DNA of 9,812 bases from Rhizobiaceae bacterium (lineage in GTDB: Bacteria; Pseudomonadota; Alphaproteobacteria; Rhizobiales; Rhizobiaceae). Location: NCBI GenBank assembly GCA_004299545.1, contig SCRB01000900.1, positions 1-9,812 of the forward strand. Direction: 5' to 3'. Below are positions 1-6,726 of the stretch, one piece after another. How positions within the stretch are numbered: the first letter of the stretch is position 1; each line of letters opens with the position of its first letter. Below the pieces are notes generated by a model. It was not told the origin of the DNA. It saw only the letters and a program-made list of their open reading frames with translations, and did not search any database. The translations under genes were made by a program, and so were the position numbers.

Positions 1-282
1 GCCATCATGGAAACTGTCGCCGAGGCTGATGACGATGGCGGGCTGATAGGCGGCGATCGCGCAGCCGAGTTTCTTCAGCGTTTCTACAGTATCGTAAGGC
101 GGGATCAGCTGGCCGCGTCGGGCGTAAGCCGCGCCTTTTTCCAGATGCAGGTCGGAGACGACGAGAAGCTTGTGGTCCGGCAGATAGAGCGCGCCGCTTC
201 GATCGCAAACACCGCATTCGCCGGCGATTTCCACCGCCGCGACGGGCTTTTCGCTGGATCCTGTGCCTGCGGAAGGCGTCAT
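1..282 (-). CDS. pdeM: Ligase-associated DNA damage response endonuclease PdeM (metallophosphoesterase), N-terminal part
   Basis: The first 94 codons are visible; the rest lies beyond the window start. The protein belongs to the calcineurin-like binuclear-metal phosphoesterases. The first metal motif is SDLHLEKG at about residues 43-50 (D44, H46) and the second is LGDSFHD at about residues 87-93 (D89, H92). The DLHLEKG and GDSFHD spelling is typical of the small PdeM/MPE family that accompanies bacterial repair ligases. Characterised relatives are manganese-dependent DNA nucleases or phosphodiesterases; activity here is inferred. The ATG overlaps the helicase stop as ATGA (279-282), so the two are probably translationally coupled in one minus-strand transcript. 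The C-terminal metal-binding histidines cannot be checked. Confidence 0.93.
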   Translation of the reverse strand, partial: MTPSAGTGSSEKPVAAVEIAGECGVCDRSGALYLPDHKLLVVSDLHLEKGAAYARRGQLIPPYDTVETLKKLGCAIAAYQPAIVISLGDSFHDG

Positions 283-2840
283 CTCTCGCCCATCGCTTCC
301 TCGATCAGCGTTTCCGCCGCTTCGTGCAGCAGGCTGTCGCTTGCCTCGCCATTGACCGATTCGCGTCCGATTTCAAGCATGATCGGGACGGCAAGCGGCG
401 AGATATGGTCGAGGTCCTGGTGCCTGATATGGCCCTTGATCCGCGCCAGCATATCGCCCAGCCGGTAGATGTCGAGCAGGCCGGTGGCCGCATCCGCGCG
501 GGTTGCCTGCAGCAAGATATGGTCGGGCTCGTGCGTCCTCAGGACATCATAGATGAGGTCCGTCGAAACGGTGATCTGCCGTCCCGTCTTTTCCTGCCCC
601 GGATGCCGTTTTTCGATGAGGCCCGAGATGACGGCGCAATTGCGGAAGGTGCGCTTCAAAAGCCAGCTTTCCGCCAGCCACGCTTCCAGGTCGTCGCCCA
701 GCATGTCTTCGGAAAAAAGGTCGCCGAGTGGCAGTTCGCCCGTCCGGAACATGTGGCCCATATCGCCGAGCGACCAGATGGCGAGCGAATAGTCCGTCGC
801 CACGAATCCCATGGGCCGCGCGCCGGCGCGTTCGAGTCGCCGGGTCAGCAACATGCCGAGCGTCTGGTGCGCCAACCGCCCCTCGAAGGGATAGGCCGCC
901 ATGTAAAAGCGGTTGCCGCGCGGGAACGTCTCGACGAGAAGGTCTTCGCGGCGCGGCAGGACGGATTTGTCTTTCTGGATGCGGAGCCAGTCCGCCACCT
1001 GTTCGGGCAGCGCGCTCCAGCGGGTCGGGTCGGCGAGGATCGAGCGCACCTCCCCGGCAAGGAACGTCGAGAGCGGAAACTTGCCGCCCATATAGCTCGC
1101 CACCTTGGGATCGTTTCCCGCAGCATTGGAAACAACGCACTCGGCTTCGCGGATGCCCTCGAAACGCACCACGCGCCCGGCGAACAGGAAGGTGTCGCAC
1201 GGCGCCAGCGTCTCGACGAAATATTCCTCGATCTCGCCCAGAACCGGCCCACCGCGCACAGCGCCGCCCTTGCCGCGCTGACGCGTCAGCCTGACCTTCA
1301 GCATCGGCGCCTCGACGATGGTGCCGACGTTCAGCCTGTATTGCTGCGCCACGCGCGGATGGCTGATGCGGAAGCGGCCGTCCGCCATTGGCCGGATGCG
1401 GGCATAGCGTTCGTAGGTCCTGAGTGCATAGCCGCCGGTGGCGACGAAATCGATTACCCGATCGAAAGTCGCGCGGTCGAGCGCGGCATAGGGTGCGGCA
1501 CTCCGCACTTCCTCGTAGAGTTGGTCGGGATGGAAAGGCTCGCCGCAAGCGCTGCCGAGCACATGCTGCGCCAATACGTCGAGCGCGCCCATGGCGAGCG
1601 GCGGCGTGTCCTGTGCGCCGAGATAGTTGGCGTCCAGCGCGGCGCGGCACTCCAGAACCTCGAACCGGTTCGCCGGCACCAGGATGGCACGGCTCGGTTC
1701 GTCCATGCGGTGATTGGCGCGGCCGATGCGCTGCGCCAGCCGGCTGGCGCCCTTCGGCGCGCCGACATGAACGACGAGATCGACATCGCCCCAGTCGATG
1801 CCGAGGTCGAGCGTCGAGGTGGCGACGATGGCGCGAAGTGCGTTCTCCTCCATTGCCTTCTCGACACGCCGCCTCTGCCCGACATCGAGCGAGCCGTGAT
1901 GCAGAGCGATCGGCAGCGAGTCCTCGTTGATCCGCCAAAGCTCCTGAAAGAGCAGTTCCGCCTGGCTGCGCGTGTTGACGAAAAGAAGGGTCGTTCTGTG
2001 CTTTCTGATCGTTTCGTAGATTTCAGGAATGGCATAGCGCGCCGAATGGCCGGCCCACGGCAAATGCTCTCCCGATTCCAGGATCGAGATTTCCGGCCTC
2101 GCCCCGCCGGCGACGGTGATGAGGTCCGCCATATCGGCAGGCGGGTTCTGGCCGACCAGCCAACGCCGCGAATCGTCGGGTTCCGCCACGGTGGCGGAGA
2201 GACCGATCGTCTGAAGGGTCGGCACGAAGCTTCTGAGCCGCGCCAGCCCGAGCGACAGGAGGTGGCCGCGCTTGGAGGAGACGAGCGAATGGAGTTCGTC
2301 CAGCACGACATAGCGCAGGCCGGAAAAGAAGCGTTTCGCGTCCTTGCTGGCGATCAGAAGGGCAAGCTGTTCCGGCGTCGTCAGCAATATGTCGGGGGGC
2401 GCCAGTTTTTGCCTTTGCCGCCGGTGTGACGGCGTGTCGCCGGTCCGCGTCTCGATCGAGATCGGCAGCCCGATTTCCTCGACCGGCTTGCCGAGATTGC
2501 GCTTGATGTCGACGGCAAGCGCCTTGAGAGGCGAGATATAGAGCGTGTGGACCCCGCGCCATGCTTCTCCCGGCTTCCGTCGCTGGCGGGTGGAAAGCTC
2601 GACCAGCGACGGGAGAAAACCGGCCAGGGTTTTGCCGGCACCGGTCGGGGCGATCAGAAGCACCGACGAGCCACCCTGCGCGTGTGCCAGAAGCTCGATC
2701 TGATGCGCGCGCGGCGACCAGCCGCGTTCCGAAAACCATTTCAGGAACGGCTCAGGAAGGAAGGCGGCGGAGTTTTCCGCGAGGGCGCGCGATCGCTCGG
2801 TCAAGCCGCAAGAACTAAACCAGAACAGATTGGAAGCCAA
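279..2840 (-). CDS. Ligase-associated DNA damage response DEXH-box helicase (Lhr-Core type)
   Basis: A superfamily 2 ATP-dependent helicase of 853 residues from the chosen start. Visible motifs are Walker A APTGAGKT (64-71), motif II DELH (181-184), SAT (215-217), LLFVNTRSQAE (285-295), motif V around STLDLGIDWGDVD (342-354) and motif VI QRIGRANHR (370-378). The remaining ~470 residues match the winged-helix plus C-terminal domain arrangement of Lhr-Core helicases. The length fits stand-alone Lhr-Core, not full-length Lhr (about 1500 residues). Relatives translocate 3' to 5' on single-stranded DNA and unwind duplexes; repair of nicks or adducts with the neighbouring ligase is inferred. The start is uncertain: no in-frame ATG exists before residue 237, so translation probably begins at TTG 2840-2838 or at TTG 2804-2802 (12 residues shorter). 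Neither has a good Shine-Dalgarno sequence. It lies 42 nt after the methyltransferase and overlaps pdeM. Confidence 0.95.
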   Translation of the reverse strand: MASNLFWFSSCGLTERSRALAENSAAFLPEPFLKWFSERGWSPRAHQIELLAHAQGGSSVLLIAPTGAGKTLAGFLPSLVELSTRQRRKPGEAWRGVHTLYISPLKALAVDIKRNLGKPVEEIGLPISIETRTGDTPSHRRQRQKLAPPDILLTTPEQLALLIASKDAKRFFSGLRYVVLDELHSLVSSKRGHLLSLGLARLRSFVPTLQTIGLSATVAEPDDSRRWLVGQNPPADMADLITVAGGARPEISILESGEHLPWAGHSARYAIPEIYETIRKHRTTLLFVNTRSQAELLFQELWRINEDSLPIALHHGSLDVGQRRRVEKAMEENALRAIVATSTLDLGIDWGDVDLVVHVGAPKGASRLAQRIGRANHRMDEPSRAILVPANRFEVLECRAALDANYLGAQDTPPLAMGALDVLAQHVLGSACGEPFHPDQLYEEVRSAAPYAALDRATFDRVIDFVATGGYALRTYERYARIRPMADGRFRISHPRVAQQYRLNVGTIVEAPMLKVRLTRQRGKGGAVRGGPVLGEIEEYFVETLAPCDTFLFAGRVVRFEGIREAECVVSNAAGNDPKVASYMGGKFPLSTFLAGEVRSILADPTRWSALPEQVADWLRIQKDKSVLPRREDLLVETFPRGNRFYMAAYPFEGRLAHQTLGMLLTRRLERAGARPMGFVATDYSLAIWSLGDMGHMFRTGELPLGDLFSEDMLGDDLEAWLAESWLLKRTFRNCAVISGLIEKRHPGQEKTGRQITVSTDLIYDVLRTHEPDHILLQATRADAATGLLDIYRLGDMLARIKGHIRHQDLDHISPLAVPIMLEIGRESVNGEASDSLLHEAAETLIEEAMGER

Positions 2841-2882
2841 GACGGGGCGCGGCGTTCTTTCTCGGCGCTCCGCAATATCCGC

Positions 2883-3788
2883 TCAAACCGCCGCCGCGAC
2901 GACGATCAGCCCATGGACCGGCTGGCCTCGATCCCGCCGGATCACAGCCTCTTCGATGCCGGCCGGCTGGAAGCCGTTCGAGCCGAGAAGTCTTTCGATA
3001 GAAGCGCGGGAATGGGCATAACGGCGCGACGGCCTGAGGATAAAATCTTCCGGCCCGTCATGCCTTTCGACGGAGAAGGCGAGCAGTCCCGCACCACGAA
3101 GCATTTCTCTCGCCGTGGCGATAATCGCGTCCACCGGTCCGAGATACATGAAGACATCCGCGGCTGTCACAAGATCATAAGTGCCTTTTTCGGGCCGGAA
3201 ATCGTTGACGTCGACTTTCTCCAGCCGGTCATAAATTGCCTTGGCTTCGGCCCGTTTCAGCATCTCGGCCGAGATGTCGAATCCGTCGAGGAAGGCCGTC
3301 CGGTCGCGCAGCCTCTCGCCCATCAGGCCTGTACCGCAGCCGAGATCGGCCACGCGACGGCATCGCGGCGGGGCGATGCGGGACAGCGCGGCGTCTATGA
3401 GTTCGGGAACCTTGTAGTCGAGCCGGTCGACCAGCGCCGCTTCGAAATCCTCGGCATACTGATCAAACAGCATCTCGACGAAATGGACCGGCGGAGGAGC
3501 GGGTGTGACGGCGCCCGCCAAAGCAAGCTTCAATGCTGCCCCCAGGCGGTCTTCGGGATCAAGACGGACGGCGATATGCCATGCTTCGACCGCCTCGGCG
3601 ATCCGGCCTGCGGCTTCCAGCATCTCGCCGAGGCGGAACTGCCCGGCGGGCCAGAGCGGCACGAGCAGGAGGGCGTCGCGCATCAGTTCGGCGGCGGCGG
3701 GATAGTCGCCTCCAGCGAAGCACATTTCCGCGTAGTCCGCGCGCCGGTCGGCCAGCAGATCGCCTGAAGAAAGCTGAATCCGTTTCAT
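2883..3788 (-). CDS. TPR-containing class I SAM-dependent methyltransferase
   Basis: A 301-residue protein in two parts. Residues ~15-95 are alanine-rich amphipathic helices resembling two TPR-like repeats (for example GDYPAAAELMRDALLLVP and GRIAEAVEAWHIAVRLDP). Residues ~105-300 are a Rossmann-fold methyltransferase with motif I VADLGCGTG (146-154), an acidic ribose-binding position in GFDIS (D171) and a post-motif DLVTAADVFMYLG (205-217). The linker HFVEMLFDQYAEDFEAAL is characteristic of the TPR-methyltransferase family. Substrate and target are unknown. The gene leads the minus-strand arm, 42 nt before the repair helicase and divergent from the exonuclease, so a link to DNA repair is guilt by association only. 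The ATG at 3788 has an in-frame TGA four codons upstream, which fixes the start region, but no clear Shine-Dalgarno sequence is visible. Confidence 0.9.
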   Translation of the reverse strand: MKRIQLSSGDLLADRRADYAEMCFAGGDYPAAAELMRDALLLVPLWPAGQFRLGEMLEAAGRIAEAVEAWHIAVRLDPEDRLGAALKLALAGAVTPAPPPVHFVEMLFDQYAEDFEAALVDRLDYKVPELIDAALSRIAPPRCRRVADLGCGTGLMGERLRDRTAFLDGFDISAEMLKRAEAKAIYDRLEKVDVNDFRPEKGTYDLVTAADVFMYLGPVDAIIATAREMLRGAGLLAFSVERHDGPEDFILRPSRRYAHSRASIERLLGSNGFQPAGIEEAVIRRDRGQPVHGLIVVAAAV

Positions 3789-3900
3789 CGAAAGACATCA
3801 CGAAGAGAGCCGTTTCGGGACGGCGGCGCGGCTTATGATCCATGTCAGGAACGTTTTCAAGAGGCTTTTCGGGGCGCCGTGGAGGCCTTACCTATGGACG
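3789..3900. promoter_or_regulatory. Divergent intergenic region between methyltransferase and exonuclease
   Basis: These 112 nt separate two divergently oriented arms of the repair cluster, so promoters for both probably lie here or in the adjacent 5' coding ends (inferred from layout). TATGAT at 3834-3839 is a possible plus-strand -10 element, but no convincing -35 hexamer sits 16-18 nt upstream. GGAGG at 3881-3885 is the only strong Shine-Dalgarno-like sequence, 15 nt before the exonuclease ATG, which is longer than ideal. I saw no alphaproteobacterial LexA site (GTTC-N7-GTTC or its GAAC form). The closest sequence is a lone GAAC half-site in GGAACGTTTTC, near 3848. Confidence 0.35.
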
Positions 3901-4911
3901 ATGCAGCCGCATCGACTTCTCTGTCCTCGCCCCGAGGGCCTTTTTTGTCCCCCCGGCGGTTTCTTCATCGATCCGGTTCGGCCTGTCGACCGCGCTCTCG
4001 TCACGCATGGTCATTCCGACCATGCCCGCGCCGGTCATCGTGCCGTGCTCGCAACTGCTGAGACGCTCGACATCATGGCGTTGCGCTATGGCGAGGATTT
4101 CGCCGCGACGACCGAGGCGGCGGCGCTTGGCCGAACGGTGCGGGTCAACGACGTTGCCGTGACGTTCTATCCGGCGGGCCATGTGCTTGGCTCGGCGCAG
4201 ATCCTTGTCGAATGGAACGGATTGCGGATTGTGGCGTCGGGCGACTACAAGCGGCAGAGAGACCCGACTTGTGCTCTCTTCGAGCCGGTTCCCTGCGACG
4301 TCTTCATCACCGAGGCGACTTTCGCGCTTCCGGTCTTTCGTCATCCCGATGCGTCTCGCGAGATCGGGCGGCTGCTCAAATCGGTCAGGCAATTTCCCGA
4401 GCGTGCCCATCTTGCCGGCGCCTATGCGCTCGGCAAGGCGCAACGCGTCATTCGCTTGTTGCGAGACGCAGGCTACAGCGAGCCGATCTTCATCCACGGC
4501 GCCTTGTCGAAACTTTGCGATTACTATGCAAGCCGAGGCATCGATCTCGGCCGGCTCGAGCCGGCGACGGTCGAGAGCGGCGGCAAGAATGGATTCGCAG
4601 GCGGCATCGTCGTCGGGCCGCCCTCGGCCTTTGCCGACCGCTGGGCGCGGCGCTTCGCCGACCCCGTCGCCTGTTTCGCCTCCGGCTGGATGCGCATCCG
4701 CCAGCGCGCCAGGCAGCGCGGCGTCGAACTGCCACTTATCATCTCCGACCATGCCGATTGGGACGAACTGACCGCAACGATCCGCGATACCGGTGCGTCG
4801 GAGGTATGGGTGACTCATGGCCGCGAGGAGGCGCTCGTGCGCTGGTGCGAGCTTGCCGGAATCTCAGCCAAGCCGCTGCATCTCGTCGGCTACGAAGACG
4901 AGGGGGATTGA
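3901..4911 (+). CDS. Ligase-associated DNA damage response exonuclease (metallo-beta-lactamase / beta-CASP-like)
   Basis: A 336-residue metallo-beta-lactamase-fold nuclease related to mRNA 3'-end processing factors and Artemis/SNM1-like enzymes. Visible motifs are THGHSDHA (35-42, the HxHxDH metal site), GHVLGS (93-98, H94), SGDY (113-116, D115), ITEATF (136-141), SDHADW (282-287, H284) and VTHG (304-307, H306). Family members in this repair cluster are metal-dependent DNA exonucleases that could trim ends before sealing by the adjacent ligase (inferred). ATG 3901 was chosen because homologues begin close to an (M)xPHxLL-type sequence. An in-frame ATG at 3835 would add 22 atypical residues (358 in total) and has no Shine-Dalgarno sequence. 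The stop TGA overlaps an ATG (TGATG) that opens the short frame running to the ligase. Confidence 0.93.
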   Translation: MQPHRLLCPRPEGLFCPPGGFFIDPVRPVDRALVTHGHSDHARAGHRAVLATAETLDIMALRYGEDFAATTEAAALGRTVRVNDVAVTFYPAGHVLGSAQILVEWNGLRIVASGDYKRQRDPTCALFEPVPCDVFITEATFALPVFRHPDASREIGRLLKSVRQFPERAHLAGAYALGKAQRVIRLLRDAGYSEPIFIHGALSKLCDYYASRGIDLGRLEPATVESGGKNGFAGGIVVGPPSAFADRWARRFADPVACFASGWMRIRQRARQRGVELPLIISDHADWDELTATIRDTGASEVWVTHGREEALVRWCELAGISAKPLHLVGYEDEGD

Positions 4912-5102
4912 TGGGAGACGGTTATATTCCGGGTAAACAATCCGCACCCCTAACGGCCCTGCGGGCCACCTCCCCCTACGAGGGGGAGGAAAGCGGCGAC
5001 GCTGCTCCGCTTTTCCCTCCTCTGACAGGGGAGGGTGCCAAGCGAAGCGAGGCGGGTGGGGTGGGAAACATCAGAGAAAATGCGGGTCTTCAAACCCCAT
5101 GA
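4911..5102 (+). other. Short open frame bridging exonuclease and ligase (coding status unknown)
   Basis: This 63-codon frame begins at an ATG sharing its A with the exonuclease stop (TGATG, 4909-4913), preceded by AGGGGG at 4901-4906 with 4-nt spacing. It reads without interruption through the palindromic repeat and ends at TGA 5100-5102, overlapping the ligase ATG 5099-5101 as ATGA. The predicted peptide starts MGDGYIPGKQ, is glycine/proline-rich and resembles no family I know. Because most of its codons lie in the repeat, I do not call it a conserved protein gene. Its more plausible role is to carry ribosomes across the gap so that ligase translation stays coupled to the exonuclease. It could equally be open by chance: 63 codons in GC-rich DNA is not rare. 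Confidence 0.3.
4945..5063. repeat. Imperfect palindromic, hairpin-rich intergenic repeat (rhizobial REP-like type)
   Basis: The element is bounded by CACCCC (4945-4950) and its inverse GGGGTG (5058-5063). Inside are four stem-loops: GGCCC/GGGCC (4955-4967, loop TGC); a perfect 9-bp stem CCTCCCCCT/AGGGGGAGG (4969-4989, loop ACG); AAAGCGG/CCGCTTT (4990-4996 with 5007-5013); and CCCTCCTC/GGGGAGGG (5015-5035, one G-T pair, loop TGACA). The second and fourth stems carry similar arms, so the whole folds as a larger inverted structure. Elements with this CCTCCCC...GGGGAGG layout around a GC-rich centre with CTGCTCCGCT recur in rhizobial intergenic DNA (from memory, not searched). No T-run follows any stem, so it does not look like an intrinsic terminator. 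Confidence 0.75.
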
Positions 5103-6700
5103 AAGCCTTCGCCGAACTGCTCGATAGGCTGGTTCTGACCCCGTCGCGCAACGGCAAGCTGAAACTGCTCGCCGATTATTTCGCGGCGACGCCTGATCCG
5201 GATCGCGGACTGGCGCTCGCCGCCATTACCGGCGACCTCGACATTCCCTCGGTCAAGCCGGCCATGCTGCGGACGCTCGTCACCGAGCGCATGGACCCGG
5301 TCCTCTTCGCTTATTCCTACGATTATGTCGGTGACCTCGCCGAAACCGTTTCGCTCGTCTGGTCTTCTGCGGCGGATGAAAGCGCCCAAAAAGAAATCCG
5401 TCTGGCCGATGCGGTGGGCGCCTTGCAGCGGGCAGGGCGGGCGGACGGGCCGGCAATCCTTGCCGGCCTTCTCGACCGCCTCGCCATTCCCGAACGCTTC
5501 GCCATCATCAAGCTGGTGACGGGCGGCTTGAGGATCGGCGTTTCGGCCCGCCTTGCCAAACAGGCGCTGGCCGATTTCGGCGAGGTCGAAGTGGCGGAGA
5601 TCGAGGAATTGTGGCACGGGCTCAAGCCGCCTTATACCGAGCTTTTCCGCTGGCTTTCGGGTGAGGGCGAGAAGCCGCAACGCGCTGCAGCCGCGCCCTT
5701 CCGGCCGGTCATGCTTTCCAATCCTGTCGGCGACGGCGATCTCGAAAAGCTCGATCCGGCCGACTACGTCGCGGAGTGGAAGTGGGACGGCATACGCGTG
5801 CAGGCCGTCTCAGAGAAAGGCGTGCGGCGTCTCTATTCGCGCACCGGCGACGATATTTCGGGCGCCTTTCCGGACATCATCGAGGCAATGGATTTCGAGG
5901 CGACGCTTGACGGCGAATTGCTCGTCGGCAACCCACCCGGGCATACGGGCACCTTCTCCGATTTGCAGCAGCGGCTGAACCGCAAGAGCGTGAGCGCCAA
6001 GACGCTGTCGCGCTACCCGGCCTTCATTCGCTGCTACGACATCCTGCAGGAACGCGGAGAAGACAGGCGCTCGCTGCCGTTCGCGCAGCGGCGGCAGCGC
6101 CTTGAAAGGTTTGTCGCGACACTTGATCCTGGCCGCTTCGACCTGTCGCCCATCGTGCCTTTCCTCGGATGGGAAGCACTGGAGGACCTGCGCAAAGATC
6201 CGCCGCACCCGATCATCGAGGGCGTGATGCTGAAGCGGCGCGATTCGGCCTACGTGCCCGGCCGCCCGAAAGGGCCATGGTTCAAATGGAAACGCGATCC
6301 CCATACGGTCGATGCCGTTTTGATGTATGCGCAGCGCGGCCATGGCAAGCGCTCCAGCTTCTATTCGGACTTCACTTTCGGCGTCTGGAGCGGTGCTGAA
6401 GGCGCGCTTCAACTCGTTCCGGTCGGCAAGGCTTATTTCGGCTTTACCGATGCGGAACTGCGCCAACTCGACAAATATGTGCGCGACAACACGATCGAGC
6501 GTTTCGGGCCGGTGCGCTCCGTGCGCGCCGATCCGGAGCATGGCCTCGTCCTCGAAATCGCCTTCGAGGGCCTTGCCCGCTCACAGCGCCATCGCTCCGG
6601 CGTCGCCATGCGTTTCCCGCGTATTTCACGGCTTCGCTGGGATAAGCCGGTGGCGGAAGCCGACCGACTGGAGACGCTCCAGGCGCTCCTCGATCGGTAA
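5099..6700 (+). CDS. ATP-dependent DNA ligase, 'cisplatin damage response' (PP_1105-like) family
   Basis: A 533-residue ATP-dependent DNA ligase, the usual length for this bacterial family. Residues 1-~195 form the helical DNA-binding domain. The nucleotidyltransferase domain follows, with motif I EWKWDGIR (226-233) supplying the adenylylated lysine K228, then SRTGDDIS (247-254), motif III LDGELL (270-275), RCYDIL (311-316), motif IV EGVMLKR (374-380) and motif V KGPWFKWKR (391-399; K396 and K398). The C-terminal OB domain ends with a motif VI-like RFPRISRLRWDK (505-516). The enzyme seals nicks through enzyme-AMP and DNA-adenylate intermediates. It acts in repair and does not replace the NAD-dependent replicative LigA. 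ATG 5099 gives the typical N-terminus (MKAFAELLDRL) but has no clear Shine-Dalgarno sequence; a weak GGGT/ACCC hairpin (5084-5097) sits directly before it. No Ku or LigD polymerase domain is present here. Confidence 0.96.
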   Translation: MKAFAELLDRLVLTPSRNGKLKLLADYFAATPDPDRGLALAAITGDLDIPSVKPAMLRTLVTERMDPVLFAYSYDYVGDLAETVSLVWSSAADESAQKEIRLADAVGALQRAGRADGPAILAGLLDRLAIPERFAIIKLVTGGLRIGVSARLAKQALADFGEVEVAEIEELWHGLKPPYTELFRWLSGEGEKPQRAAAAPFRPVMLSNPVGDGDLEKLDPADYVAEWKWDGIRVQAVSEKGVRRLYSRTGDDISGAFPDIIEAMDFEATLDGELLVGNPPGHTGTFSDLQQRLNRKSVSAKTLSRYPAFIRCYDILQERGEDRRSLPFAQRRQRLERFVATLDPGRFDLSPIVPFLGWEALEDLRKDPPHPIIEGVMLKRRDSAYVPGRPKGPWFKWKRDPHTVDAVLMYAQRGHGKRSSFYSDFTFGVWSGAEGALQLVPVGKAYFGFTDAELRQLDKYVRDNTIERFGPVRSVRADPEHGLVLEIAFEGLARSQRHRSGVAMRFPRISRLRWDKPVAEADRLETLQALLDR

Positions 6701-6726
6701 GAATTTACGGGAGACGTAGAATTGCT

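Noticed and set aside
324..2429. 701-codon plus-strand open frame opposite the helicase
   Set aside because: It is antisense to a helicase with all SF2 motifs intact, its translation is rich in Arg/Ala/His with no recognisable domain, and such antisense frames are common in GC-rich DNA.
2547..3767. 406-codon plus-strand open frame spanning helicase 5' end and methyltransferase
   Set aside because: It crosses two genuine minus-strand genes and their intergenic gap, has no recognisable motif and has arginine-rich shadow composition.
3848..3862. Possible LexA (SOS) operator near GAACGTTTTC
   Set aside because: Only one GAAC half-site is present; there is no second GAAC or GTTC at the required 7-nt spacing.
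4212..4910. Upstream part of the long plus-strand frame that ends at 5102
   Set aside because: Within the exonuclease it is an out-of-frame shadow. Only the segment from ATG 4911, with its own Shine-Dalgarno-like site and overlaps, deserves attention.
4969..5035. Rho-independent terminator after the exonuclease
   Set aside because: The stems are strong but no U-rich tract follows, and the ligase continues on the same strand.
5810..6541. 243-codon minus-strand frame opposite the ligase
   Set aside because: It is antisense to conserved ligase motifs and has no domain signature.
6701..6726. Bidirectional terminator between convergent ligase and membrane-protein genes
   Set aside because: The 26-nt gap contains no inverted repeat or T-run.
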